In this document: piece after piece, positions 17,378 through 26,289 of the stretch
Layout: every line of letters begins with the position of its first letter
How positions within the stretch are numbered: position 1 is the first letter of the stretch
Origin: an uncultured Bacteroidota bacterium
GTDB lineage: Bacteria > Bacteroidota > Bacteroidia > 2-12-FULL-35-15
Assembly: GCA_903926385.1 (NCBI GenBank)
Contig: CAIYIS010000053.1
Coordinates: forward strand, 18,522 to 82,521
Length of the DNA: 64,000 bases
Reading direction: 5' to 3'
Made by a program: the position numbers and the translations under genes
Notes under the pieces: model-generated
What the model was told of the DNA's origin: nothing
The model's database searches: none
The model's input: only the letters and a program-made list of their open reading frames with translations

Positions 17378-18559
17378 TTATTTCAGTCCAACTTTTTTAG
17401 CCATAGCAGCCGGTACAGCATTTTTATTGACCAGCACACAGGTGGTTTTAAACTGAAAATACGACTTGGAACAAAAGAAATATCCTTTCATATCATTGCG
17501 CTCGCTGCCCCACGAGTTTTTTACAATAAAATAAGGCGTTCCGTTTTGGTCTTTTGCACTGCCTATAATGTGCATTCCATGGTCATCGGTAGTGGTTAAG
17601 TTATCAAATGCTTTCTGACGCATATCCTGTGTTATTACCAACTCCTTAACCGGGTTATTGAAAATAGAATCTTGAGCCGATTTGGTCATCAAATCAAAAT
17701 CGCCTTCGGGCACTATGGCTATTCCGTTTTTAAACGAAAAAGTCTTTTCGCTTATGTCAGTTGCCCAGCCCACCGTATATCCTTTTTCAATGCTGTTGTT
17801 CACCAGTTCGGTTAGTTCGTCCATCGGCAGGTTATATACCTGCCCGTTGTCCCAGTTATCCGAAATTTCGATAACAAATGGTTTGTAAAACGGATGATGT
17901 GTAAACGATGAAAACTCTACATAATCATCGGGGTTGATGCCCGTAAATTGCAAAAAGCTTTGAGGTGTATAGGTTTTATTGTCGTAGGTAAACGAATCGG
18001 GGCGTTTGCCCAAATAGGCATCCAGAATACCGTTAAACCCCTCCTGCCAGTGGTCGCTTAGCTTGGGTTGCTTTATAACAGCATCCAGATATCCTTTCAA
18101 AATAGCTATCAACTCGGCATGATTAGGTTTTTCGTTAGCGCCCGGATACGCACTTTCGGGTACCAACCCGTATTTACGAATTACATTCAGCACATCGTGG
18201 GGCTCTCCGCCTTCGTCAAACTGTGCTTTGCCCTGCCTGCGCACATAATTAAGGGCTTTTTCCATATAGGCATTGCGCACTATCCACATTTCGCTCAAAT
18301 CCATGGCCGGTTTGCCCAGGCGTATGGCTTCGCTTTCGAGCATGGACTCCGAACTGTAACTCCAGCAGGTAGAGGTTCTGTTTTGGTTTTTTACATCGGT
18401 AGCGGTTATGTCTTTGGTTACCGTAAACTGATAATGGCTGTCTTTATGATTGGTTTTAAAATCTTGAACCTGCTGTATTACCTGGGGTTTGTTTATTTCC
18501 TGAGCCTGGCTTTGGAGCATGCCTGCCGAGGCCACTAATAGTAAATATCTCTTTTTCAT
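17378..18559 (-). CDS. C1-family peptidase, bleomycin hydrolase/PepC-like, exported
   Basis: A 393-residue papain-fold aminopeptidase-like protein. The catalytic Cys is at residue 65 in NQNRTSTCWSYSS, His lies in DDHGMHIIGSA, and Asn in YFIVKNSWG. The N-terminus (MKKRYLLLVASAGMLQSQAQ) is a signal peptide, unlike the cytosolic hexameric bleomycin hydrolases, so it probably acts in the periplasm or outside. It is somewhat shorter than the usual 440-450 residues. A CATATTTG -7-like element precedes it on the minus strand. The gene stands alone. Confidence 0.88.
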   Translation of the reverse strand: MKKRYLLLVASAGMLQSQAQEINKPQVIQQVQDFKTNHKDSHYQFTVTKDITATDVKNQNRTSTCWSYSSESMLESEAIRLGKPAMDLSEMWIVRNAYMEKALNYVRRQGKAQFDEGGEPHDVLNVIRKYGLVPESAYPGANEKPNHAELIAILKGYLDAVIKQPKLSDHWQEGFNGILDAYLGKRPDSFTYDNKTYTPQSFLQFTGINPDDYVEFSSFTHHPFYKPFVIEISDNWDNGQVYNLPMDELTELVNNSIEKGYTVGWATDISEKTFSFKNGIAIVPEGDFDLMTKSAQDSIFNNPVKELVITQDMRQKAFDNLTTTDDHGMHIIGSAKDQNGTPYFIVKNSWGSERNDMKGYFFCSKSYFQFKTTCVLVNKNAVPAAMAKKVGLK

Positions 18560-18780
18560 CGTCTGTTATTTTTCAGCGCAAATATGTAAAATAATACGAA
18601 ACGGGACACGAGAATTGGGTTAAATTTCAGAATATAGATTTGAGATATGAGATTGGGGGGACTTTACGAAATACGAATAAGACGAATTTACGAATAAGAG
18701 GGAGAGAGGGGATTGATTATTGTTGATTGGTGATTGAGGATTGAGGACTGGGATGGGTTATGGATGATTGGGTGAAAAAG
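18560..18780. other. Intergenic low-complexity sequence
   Basis: This holds phrases that recur in other intergenic parts of the window (TTACGAAATACGAAT, TTGAGATATGAGATT, TTGAGGATTGAGG). No gene is supportable. Confidence 0.5.
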
Positions 18781-19133
18781 AAGCCCCTCCGGGAAAAAAA
18801 GAAGCCCCTCCTAGAAAAAAAGAAGTAAAAAAAGCTCGTCTTGAAATGAAAAAAGTAAGTCTTGAAATGAGAAAAGGGAGTCTTGAAGTGAAAAAAGGGA
18901 GGCTTGAAGTGGTAAAAGTATATCACGAAGTGGAAAATGGGAGGCTTGAAATGGACAAAGGGAGGCTTGGAATGAACAAATGGAGTCTTGAAATGAACAA
19001 ATGGTGTCTTGAAATTAACAAAGTGAGGCTTGAAGTGAAAAAATGGAGGCTTGAAATGAAAAAAGGGAGGCCTGAAATGGAAAAAGGGAGGCTTGGAATG
19101 AACAAAGGGAGTGTTGAAATGAACAAAGGTTAA
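18781..19133. repeat. 21-bp minisatellite, 2 + 14 units
   Basis: Two units of 21 bp at 18781-18822 (AAGCCCCTCC then G/A-rich) are followed by fourteen 21-bp units at 18840-19133 with core CTTGAAATGAAAAAAGGGAG. Units differ by scattered substitutions with no indels. Because 21 is divisible by 3, the array reads open on both strands: plus strand as a charged heptad (GRLEMKK-like), minus strand as a hydrophobic one. No promoter, start context or hydropathy argues that either is a real gene, so I call it noncoding. Confidence 0.9.
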
Positions 19134-19180
19134 TGAGAAGCGAGGGGGCGATGCAGTAGAAGGCCCTTTTACAAGGAGTT

Positions 19181-19227
19181 AGCACCTCTCCCCTGCCCCT
19201 CTACATAAGAGAGGGGGAGAAACGTGA
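19181..19227. repeat. Dispersed hairpin repeat, copy 1
   Basis: AGCACCTCTCCCC through AAGAGAGGGGGAGAAACGTGA. A second copy with the same ends is at 28400-28448. The C-rich and G-rich arms can fold into a hairpin. Confidence 0.7.
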
Positions 19228-19315
19228 CGAAAAGGACGGAAAAGGACGAGGGGAAAGGAAATTATATATTATAAAAGATGTATTATAAATGAAAGGTTGG
19301 ACTAAAAAAGGGGGA

Positions 19316-19357
19316 GACGCCTTGTTAAATAGGACGTAGCCGGACGCTACGCCCAAC
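19316..19357. repeat. 42-base dispersed repeat, copy 1
   Basis: GACGCCTTGTTAAATAGGAC followed by a CGTAGC/GCTACG hairpin and GCCCAAC. The second copy is at 26165-26206. It abuts the stop of the leftward gene at 19362, where it could act as an mRNA 3' hairpin. Confidence 0.7.
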
Positions 19358-19361
19358 TGGA

Positions 19362-20192
19362 CTATTTTAATATAAAAGACAAGGACCAATCACCTTTTTC
19401 CTTTTTAAGTTTTTCTTGTTTTTCTTTGATTAAAATCCAAGCGGCATTATCAAATTCGTTAACACTCATATTCAAATTATGTTTGTTTAAATTAACTAAT
19501 AAGACTTCATTTAAAACATTATAGAACGCGATATAATCTTTGTAAACCGATACATTGATTTCTGGGAAAAGTAATAGTAAAAGTTCAGCGACTTTGCTAT
19601 CATAAATTGGATACTCATTATTAAACTGATGATAAAATTTTGTGACGAATGAATATGAATTCCTGTTTGAGGCTGTTTTTAGTGCCTTGCAAAAATCTAT
19701 AATATTTCTCGCATCTACTTCTTTATTATTGATCCTCTCATATAACTTTAGATTTTTTGACCAATTCTGTTCAATAAAGTTTGTCATTTTCCAAACGCCA
19801 GATTTATCTATGTCATAATTTAAGCCCGCACTATAAAAGGAATCTAAACAAGTTACAAAACACATTATATCATCGAAAGAAGGATTGGGATTGTTTTTGA
19901 TTTTATCTCTAAATGTAAAAATTATTGTTTCATTACAATGATAATGTTTGTACCTTTTTTCATTATGATATCTTTCTAATGAAATTCTTAAGTGTTTAAC
20001 TAGGTTTTCAATTTCATTTGTTTTAGAATAACTTCTTCTAAACATTTCATGGAGAATTTCTATATAATCTAAACCACCAATTTTGTCTTGGTTTAATAAC
20101 ATGGTAAGTGTTTCTTCTAATGCTTCTATCGATTGATTTTCGAAGTACTTAATCATATTTTCTTCTGGAGTATGTTTTTTATAGTCGTACAT
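19362..20192 (-). CDS. Unknown protein, third gene of the restriction cassette
   Basis: A 276-residue soluble protein that I do not recognise. It is rich in Asn, Lys and aromatic residues, lacks a signal peptide, and is AT-rich like its neighbours in the cassette. The phrase YSFVTKFYHQFNNEYPIYDSKVAELL near residue 190 recalls all-helical helix-hairpin-helix/DNA-glycosylase-like proteins, where K-FYHF and PIYDS recur, but this is only a resemblance. It follows the GIY-YIG-like gene by about 100 bases in the same direction and may be transcribed with it and the type IIG enzyme. Confidence 0.6.
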   Translation of the reverse strand: MYDYKKHTPEENMIKYFENQSIEALEETLTMLLNQDKIGGLDYIEILHEMFRRSYSKTNEIENLVKHLRISLERYHNEKRYKHYHCNETIIFTFRDKIKNNPNPSFDDIMCFVTCLDSFYSAGLNYDIDKSGVWKMTNFIEQNWSKNLKLYERINNKEVDARNIIDFCKALKTASNRNSYSFVTKFYHQFNNEYPIYDSKVAELLLLLFPEINVSVYKDYIAFYNVLNEVLLVNLNKHNLNMSVNEFDNAAWILIKEKQEKLKKEKGDWSLSFILK

Positions 20193-20296
20193 TTTATTTG
20201 ATTTTATTTATTAATAAAGTAAAAATTCGGTTAATCTGCATACTGTAGGACACCATCCAAACTACACTAAGACTTCGCATTTCGCCAAGGTGGAGG

Positions 20297-20980
20297 CTAT
20301 GAATTAGCTACGCTTCCCTTATTTTCAATGATAATTGTCTTTACTTTTTCATAAGGAATTTCAAACCACTCTCTTCTTTTACGTAATTCATTATATTTTA
20401 CATGAAGTTCCTTTTCAAGAGAAATATAATTTTCTGATTTTATAAAACCAATAAGAAATGTGTCATGAGGAGAAGATGTTTCAATTCTCTTCTGTCTGCG
20501 TATAAAATTGGTATCAGAAGAATAACCAATCTTCACAAGGTTATCAGATTCTTTAAGTCCAATAAAATAAACATAACCAATTCTGTTATTTTCAGTTCTT
20601 ATTTTTGTTACAATTTTTTTTCTAACAATTAAAGTTTCATATTCATCCCATGCAAATTGCAAACACATTAGAGGGCTAATAGTGATTGTGAAATCTTCAC
20701 GTAATTTATGGCCAATTTCATTTTCTAAATCAAGTTGTTTCTTTTTGAGTTCAGTATCAGATTCTGTATGCTGATGAAAGAAATTATGGCTTTCATAATT
20801 ATCGCTGATGTATTTCCAAATATCTTCATAATTAGCAGACATCGAAAGAAAACCCTTTTCGATTGTTACTTTTGTATCAAAAGCAACATCTCCAATTATA
20901 TCATTCCGCTCTGACTGTTGAATTAACCAATTAATAAATTTGGGATTGCCGTCTTTATATTTGTCCGTTTTGAAATCCAT
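20297..20980 (-). CDS. GIY-YIG-like (T5orf172/MUG113-type) protein
   Basis: A 227-residue protein. The C-terminal 100 residues carry the GIY-YIG-superfamily pattern seen in T5orf172 proteins: YVYFIGLKESDNLVKIGYSSD, then an Arg in RRQKRIETSSP, then a Glu in SLEKELHVKYNELR and REWFEIPYE. The first 120 residues are not recognised. Members are found beside phage and restriction genes and may cut or bind DNA. It lies 33 bases downstream of the type IIG gene, same strand, so it is probably translated from the same message. Whether the nuclease site is complete is uncertain. Confidence 0.7.
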   Translation of the reverse strand: MDFKTDKYKDGNPKFINWLIQQSERNDIIGDVAFDTKVTIEKGFLSMSANYEDIWKYISDNYESHNFFHQHTESDTELKKKQLDLENEIGHKLREDFTITISPLMCLQFAWDEYETLIVRKKIVTKIRTENNRIGYVYFIGLKESDNLVKIGYSSDTNFIRRQKRIETSSPHDTFLIGFIKSENYISLEKELHVKYNELRKRREWFEIPYEKVKTIIIENKGSVANS

Positions 20981-21013
20981 AGTATTACTTTACCTTTAGA
21001 ATTATTGGTTATT

Positions 21014-24000
21014 TTATTTAGTTCCTTCTACAATTATAATTTCTTCGGGTGTTAAATCGTAGAGATTGTAAACCATTTTATCAATTAACTCATCGGTATC
21101 TTTTATTTTATTTGCAATGGCGATGGCCTTTTGAGATTCGGAATTGAAATAATCTTCCCATTCGGCTTCTTGAGCTAATGTAAGTTTGATTTTCTTTTTT
21201 GCTAATTCTTTAATAAAATCTGAATAAGACAAAAAATACCAATCTTGAAGTTTGTTTGACAACTCTATTAATTCGAATTTTCGTTCTAACGTTCTTTTGA
21301 ATTTAGAGGAAAGTTCTTGTAACTCTTTATTGAGGGAAAGCATTTGGTCGGCTTTCTCGATGAAGGGTTGTTGGGATTCAATATTATTCAACTTGGGCAA
21401 AGGGAATGGCTCCAAGTATTTCGTTTTAAACCTAAAATAACCACCTCTTAAAACGGCACCTGTACATTGAAGAAAGTACCAAAACAACGAAGAATTCAAT
21501 ATTGTCAACCAAAATTTGTTATCCTCTCTAATTGAATTTTTCTTTACTAAAGAATAAACCTGAGTATTGTGAAAATGCTTATTAAAATCAAGGGTCATAT
21601 TTCCTTTAAATGATGTTTCAGGAGTAATAATTTTCTTTTGTTCGAACAATGAAATTTCTCTTGATCTATGCAAGCTATACCAAGCTTTTGGATTCGTTTT
21701 ATATCTTATTTTCTTTTCAATCAACTCTTCTTTGAACGGTAAAATATAATTGTAAGCTAAAGGAAAAGTTGATTTGAAATACTCCTCTTCGATTGGAATA
21801 GTTTTACCTTTATTTTCATAATGAGGATAAAAGCAATAGTAATATATAGTTAATGGTTGATATTTTTTTACGTCTTCGCCCTTTAAAAGTGGCTTCATAA
21901 TTTCAGCCTCAATACATACTGGCTGTCTTGTTTTTTCGGAATAACCGATGAATTTACCTTCAATTATGTTTCCTTTCATTAAAAATATATCATCGCCAAC
22001 AGAAACTATACCTTGACTTATATTCTCAAAAACATCTTTAATTGTTTGAGGTTGCAATTTTAATTTATTCAATAAACTTTCATCACCACTACTATTTAAA
22101 TTCCATTTCCCATTTGAAAGGTAATTGTACCCAATTATATCAAAATTGATGTTGTCAAATATATTTGATGGAACTATTTGTTTGAAATTAATATCAATGT
22201 TGTTTTTGGATAAGTTAACAATACAAGTGTAAGTAGACGCATCTGCAAAAACCATTTCAGAACCAAAATGTAAAATACTATTAACTGCTTTTCTAGAGGC
22301 AAGAAAGTCTCGTATCCCTTCACCAAAATCACTTATAAGAAACTTATGAGGTAAGATAAATGAAACTACACCTTTATTATTTATTAATGAAAATGCCCTT
22401 TCCATAAATAATACATAAATATCAAATCTACCTGTTGCCGATTGGAACTTTTTTTCATAATACAAAGTTTCAATTTCGAAATTTTCTCTTAAACCTTGAA
22501 CTCTAAGATAAGGCGGATTTCCAATAATTACATCGAAGCCGTGTTTTTCGAAACCTTTGCTATTAGCACCATAAGAGTAAGGTGCAGGAGGCTCTGCTAA
22601 ACCAAGAGGAGGAAAACCTTCATCTCCATCAGAAGTTACATTTTCAATAGTGCCTTTTTTCGTATTTTTATATCTTGGAAATACTTTTGGGAATTCGGCA
22701 AACCAGTCGAATGCTTTTTCGCCTGCCACTGAAACATCATCAATTAGAGAGTTTCCGCATTTGATGTTATTATTAAGATTGTTTAGTTTGCGGTCTTTGT
22801 GGGCAGTGCGAAGCCAAAGCGAAAGCTTTGCAATTTCGACAGACTCTTCGTTTATATCTACTCCAAATAAATTATTTTCGAGAATACTGTTTTCGATGTC
22901 GGAATATTGAATGGATGCACCAAGAAGTTTGGCGGTGAGTTCATCGAGATAAGCGTGTTCTTTGATTAAAAACTCGAGAGCCTGATTGAGGAACGCACCA
23001 GAACCACAAGCCGGGTCGCAAATGGTGATGCCAAGAAGCCACTCGCGATATTGCTTTAGTTTATCATCGAGAGATTTTACAATTTCTTTTTTTCGATTCT
23101 TACGCCCTTTAGCAAACTCTTCTTCGATGATACCGAATTCTATCTTCTTTTCGGTGCAAAGTTTACCGACTGTGTTTTCGACAATGTATTTTGTGATGTA
23201 TTTGGGTGTGTAAAACACACCATCTTTTTTGCGTTTGGTTTTGGCTGAATCGATTGTTTTACCTTCTATTTCGGAGGTGATTTCTTCGATTTGATTTAAA
23301 GAGTTTTCGAAAATATGACCAAGAATATTAACATCAATTTCGGATTGAAAATCGTATTCGGAAATTATTTTAGTGTGGCGAAAAAGAATATCATCATCAA
23401 TTTTTACATTGTCGAGCACTTCATCAGCAATGAACAAACCTCCATTGTAAGCGTATATATCGTGGAGTTTGCCTTTATATCCGGTGTTCATGTAACCAAA
23501 ATATTTTTGGAAGCGAGAATAGAGCGAAACATAATTATCCAATTCGTTGAGTTGTTCCCATTGAGTAAGAATGGAACGAATGGAGTTAGGAGGCAATAGC
23601 AAACGGTCTTCGGCAAAAAAGATGAAGAGGAAACGGTCTAAAAGTTTTTGTGTTTTTTTGAATAAAAGAAGTTTGTTGTGTTGTGGATTGTTGAGTAAAA
23701 GATTTGCAAAAAGTTGTTCTTTGAATGTAGAATAATCTTTGTAGAGTTGCTTTGTAATAGTGTCCTCTTTGGAAAGAGATAGTTCTTTTATTTTCTTTGG
23801 AATGTTGTTTTGAATATTGTTTAATTCTAAACAAAGCCAAAGTAAATTGAATTGGTCGGCAGTAAGAGTAAAGAGATTGAATTCTAAATATTCGGTTGTG
23901 TTGTCGATATAAAAACGAAGCTTTTCGAAATTAGAGGTAATGATATATGTGCAATCGGGTTGATTGTTTTTATAACCGAAGGCTTGTGTTTCAATTTTGT

Positions 24001-24334
24001 CAAGGTCGGTTGTTTCAGTTCCTTTTAGTTCGATTACGGCAATTGCCTTGTTGTTGATTATGATTGCACCGTCTGCTTTCTTGCTGTTGGTGGTGTTTTT
24101 GAGTTCGGTTGTTAAGTTGAAGTTGGGTGTTGGGTTTTTGGTATATCCAAGAATGTTTACAAATAAATCAATAAGGAACTCGCCTTGGTATTGCTCTTCT
24201 TTGGATTCGCGAATGTTTTCTTGAATTTGTGAATTATGAAAATGGGCTTTGAATTTAGAGTATGCCACTGCTACCTCTTGAGTATTGAGGTCGGAGAGGT
24301 ATTTGTTTAGAACAGAATTTTGAAATAATGACAT
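21014..24334 (-). CDS. Type IIG restriction-modification enzyme (Eco57I-like)
   Basis: A single polypeptide of 1106 residues combining restriction, modification and target recognition. An N-terminal PD-(D/E)xK nuclease is indicated by KKADGAIIINNKAIAVIELKG (D then ExK). A helical connector leads to an N6-adenine methyltransferase with SAM motif DPACGSGAFLNQ near residue 440 and catalytic motif NPPY (GNPPYLRVQG) near 605. A TaqI-like specificity region fills the C-terminal third (YLEPFPLP and following). The nominal TTG start at 24349 falls inside the promoter -7 element (TACTTTTG on the minus strand, 24354-24347), so I place the start at the ATG at 24334. No separate methylase or specificity gene is present. 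Confidence 0.88.
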   Translation of the reverse strand: MSLFQNSVLNKYLSDLNTQEVAVAYSKFKAHFHNSQIQENIRESKEEQYQGEFLIDLFVNILGYTKNPTPNFNLTTELKNTTNSKKADGAIIINNKAIAVIELKGTETTDLDKIETQAFGYKNNQPDCTYIITSNFEKLRFYIDNTTEYLEFNLFTLTADQFNLLWLCLELNNIQNNIPKKIKELSLSKEDTITKQLYKDYSTFKEQLFANLLLNNPQHNKLLLFKKTQKLLDRFLFIFFAEDRLLLPPNSIRSILTQWEQLNELDNYVSLYSRFQKYFGYMNTGYKGKLHDIYAYNGGLFIADEVLDNVKIDDDILFRHTKIISEYDFQSEIDVNILGHIFENSLNQIEEITSEIEGKTIDSAKTKRKKDGVFYTPKYITKYIVENTVGKLCTEKKIEFGIIEEEFAKGRKNRKKEIVKSLDDKLKQYREWLLGITICDPACGSGAFLNQALEFLIKEHAYLDELTAKLLGASIQYSDIENSILENNLFGVDINEESVEIAKLSLWLRTAHKDRKLNNLNNNIKCGNSLIDDVSVAGEKAFDWFAEFPKVFPRYKNTKKGTIENVTSDGDEGFPPLGLAEPPAPYSYGANSKGFEKHGFDVIIGNPPYLRVQGLRENFEIETLYYEKKFQSATGRFDIYVLFMERAFSLINNKGVVSFILPHKFLISDFGEGIRDFLASRKAVNSILHFGSEMVFADASTYTCIVNLSKNNIDINFKQIVPSNIFDNINFDIIGYNYLSNGKWNLNSSGDESLLNKLKLQPQTIKDVFENISQGIVSVGDDIFLMKGNIIEGKFIGYSEKTRQPVCIEAEIMKPLLKGEDVKKYQPLTIYYYCFYPHYENKGKTIPIEEEYFKSTFPLAYNYILPFKEELIEKKIRYKTNPKAWYSLHRSREISLFEQKKIITPETSFKGNMTLDFNKHFHNTQVYSLVKKNSIREDNKFWLTILNSSLFWYFLQCTGAVLRGGYFRFKTKYLEPFPLPKLNNIESQQPFIEKADQMLSLNKELQELSSKFKRTLERKFELIELSNKLQDWYFLSYSDFIKELAKKKIKLTLAQEAEWEDYFNSESQKAIAIANKIKDTDELIDKMVYNLYDLTPEEIIIVEGTK

Positions 24335-24346
24335 AGAGATTTTTTT

Positions 24347-24354
24347 CAAAAGTA
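24347..24354 (-). promoter_or_regulatory. Promoter -7 element of the type IIG gene
   Basis: TACTTTTG read on the minus strand, an exact TAnnTTTG, ending 12 bases before the ATG at 24334. It decides the start codon. Confidence 0.65.
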
Positions 24355-24620
24355 ATATAAATTGAATAAGTGAAAAAATAATTTACTGACGAGTGGGGAT
24401 AAAAGAGGGATAAAAGTGGGTAAAAAGAGGGGTGTGTTGAAAAAAAATTTTAGGGGTGGTTTTTGGGGGTATTTTGGATAAAAAAATGAATGTAAGGAGG
24501 GCTGAAATGCGCATAAATAAAGTGAGAGAATGGGGTGAATTGGGGATGTGATTTACATCACATAATGTAAAGGGCTAGGTAGTTAGGAGAAAAATAAATT
24601 TGGTGAATAAAAAAAAGTTT
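24355..24620. other. Divergent intergenic region, G/T-rich
   Basis: It separates the leftward restriction gene from the rightward gene at 24683. The only structured part is the overlapping palindrome pair at 24546-24571 described separately. No ORF is supportable. Confidence 0.6.
24546..24571. promoter_or_regulatory. Overlapping palindromes, CRP-like site
   Basis: TGTGA-TTTACA-TCACA at 24547-24562 is identical in its half-sites to the classical CRP consensus TGTGA-N6-TCACA. It overlaps a second perfect dyad TTTACAT-N6-ATGTAAA at 24552-24571. The first dyad is centred 73.5 bp upstream of the last base of the -7 element of the rightward gene. This is a candidate operator for a Crp/Fnr-type regulator; which one is unknown. 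Confidence 0.5.
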
Positions 24621-24628
24621 TATTTTTG
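24621..24628 (+). promoter_or_regulatory. Promoter -7 element for the gene at 24683
   Basis: TATTTTTG matches TAnnTTTG, with a 54-base leader to the ATG. Confidence 0.6.
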
Positions 24629-24682
24629 CGGTGTCGTTTTAAAGACAAAAAAATAATTATAAATCATTAAACAAAAAACAAG

Positions 24683-25636
24683 ATGGCAAATGAAGTAAAA
24701 GCAATTTACGGCTGTGCACAAAAGGATTTGTATAGCGGTATTAGATTATTATGTAAACATTATGGAGATGACCAAGGTGATTTTCATAGTTACAAGGCTA
24801 AGTACACTCTGACCTGGGGGACAGACCTGGAGCAAGCAGTGAAAGACGCGGAGGCACTACCGGACAGTGTGTCGCTGGATGCTATAGCAGAAGCAATGAG
24901 GCCGGATTTGTTATTAAAATCGGAAGATGTAATTGACGATTTTAAGAAAACGATGGGGTATATAGATGAATTATACACGAACGCTGATGAAAGGAGAGCG
25001 CAATATTTAATAGCCGGGTATAATTATTTTGTAGGAGCGGAGGCTCATGATTGGGAAAGTGTGAAACAGTTGGGAGTAAAAAATGTGGGTTATGTAACAG
25101 GTAATGCAACTGCATTGGAAATGGGAGGAATTAATATGCCTACTGGATTTCCGGCAGATGCACTAACACATTCGAATGCTTTTGGAACGCAATATTTGTC
25201 GTATTTGAATGCTAGGGGAACAGGAACATCGACATCGGCAAAAATATCTGCGAATAATGCAATAACGATTACATCAAGGGGATTGATGAGGGATGCAAGT
25301 CTTGGTGTGTATCCGAGAAATGCTACGATGAAAGACCGTTATATTTGGGATTCGATAATGGTAATGATAAATCCGGAAGTGGCAGGAATGGATGGTTATG
25401 TTCAGGATGCTGTAAGCAGTGTGATGATAGAGGGTGCGGAAGTGAGTATGAAAATGGCGGGAAGTCCTGCAATACTTACTAAAACGGATGCGAACGGAAG
25501 GTATGGAATAACTGGTATAACTGCTGGTGAGTATACTTATACTATAACTATGGCAGGTTATAAAACTATAACCGGAACGATAACTGTAAAACTAAGAACT
25601 GTGAGCAGAAGGAATTTTAATATGGTGATGGTGTAG
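24683..25636 (+). CDS. Unknown protein with a C-terminal carboxypeptidase-regulatory-like domain
   Basis: A 317-residue protein. The last 85 residues form a beta-sandwich of the carboxypeptidase-regulatory-like type (VMIEGAEVSMK, then TKTDANGRYGITGITAGEYTYTITMAGYK). The first 230 residues are not recognised; they begin MANEVKAIYGCAQKDLYSGIRLL and have no signal peptide or membrane segment. This is unusual because this C-terminal domain normally occurs on exported proteins. It has its own promoter, a 54-base leader, a candidate operator and a terminator, so it is probably a monocistronic and regulated unit. It could be cytoplasmic or exported without a cleavable signal. Confidence 0.75.
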   Translation: MANEVKAIYGCAQKDLYSGIRLLCKHYGDDQGDFHSYKAKYTLTWGTDLEQAVKDAEALPDSVSLDAIAEAMRPDLLLKSEDVIDDFKKTMGYIDELYTNADERRAQYLIAGYNYFVGAEAHDWESVKQLGVKNVGYVTGNATALEMGGINMPTGFPADALTHSNAFGTQYLSYLNARGTGTSTSAKISANNAITITSRGLMRDASLGVYPRNATMKDRYIWDSIMVMINPEVAGMDGYVQDAVSSVMIEGAEVSMKMAGSPAILTKTDANGRYGITGITAGEYTYTITMAGYKTITGTITVKLRTVSRRNFNMVMV

Positions 25637-25697
25637 ATTTGAGTATTGAGATGTGGTTCTTTACGAAATACGAATAGTAGGAATTTACGAATGAGGG

Positions 25698-25730
25698 AAG
25701 CTCCGAGCAGAAATGTTCGGGGCTTTTTTT
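25698..25730 (+). terminator. Rho-independent terminator
   Basis: AAGCTCCGA pairs with TCGGGGCTT (one G-T) around loop GCAGAAATGT, followed by a T-run. Almost the same hairpin recurs at 28499-28528. Confidence 0.8.
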
Positions 25731-26289
25731 GTGAGAGTTATTATAGTATATCTGTGAAAGTAACGAATGTTAAAGGGATTTCGGGAATCAATCATACGAT
25801 TGACGGGATTGATTTTAGACTGAATCCACTGTTTTCAGTAACACAAAAGCCCGATGCAAAACCACAAAAAACTAATCAAAAACAAAGAATTAAAAAAGTA
25901 CCAACTATTTTGGAAAAGGTCACCGAGTCCTGTTTTTCCCCCTTCAGGTTTAGGGAGTGCTTCTATGTATAACCGACTTGAAACCTGTGGAAACCATCGA
26001 GGTGTTCTAGCACCCAAAAAAGTTGATACCGCGACAAAATTACAAAAACCTAGATATAATCAAAGAAAACTTGCTCTGAAAAGGGTTGGATTTTTTTTGG
26101 GGAATATTATTAATATTATATTTGTGGGGTGAATATAATTTGAATTGTTAAATCATTAAGGCGGGACGCCTTGTTAAATGGGACGTAGCGGGACGCTACG
26201 CCCAACGGGGGACGCCACAGAAAAGGAAACACGAGCGAAACACGCTCGAGTTTGCGGGGAGAAGTTAAACAAAGCAGAAAAATGAAATT
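25731..26289. other. Intergenic region with no supportable gene
   Basis: Open frames on both strands between 25646 and 26132 give low-quality peptides without start signals and I do not accept them. The region also holds the second 42-base dispersed repeat (26165-26206) and a small hairpin (CACGAGCG/CGCTCGAG) near 26230-26251. Confidence 0.55.
26165..26206. repeat. 42-base dispersed repeat, copy 2
   Basis: GACGCCTTGTTAAATGGGAC, then hairpin CGTAGC/GCTACG and GCCCAAC. It differs from the copy at 19316-19357 at only a few bases. Confidence 0.7.

Noticed and set aside
18768..19133. A 121-codon plus-strand frame of charged heptads
   Set aside because: It is the 21-bp minisatellite read in frame. 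The opposite strand is equally open, there is no promoter, and unit substitutions are not biased to third positions by eye.
25646..26132. Open frames of 92-108 codons on both strands
   Set aside because: Low-complexity, no promoter, no recognisable protein features, and they overlap the terminator of the preceding gene.
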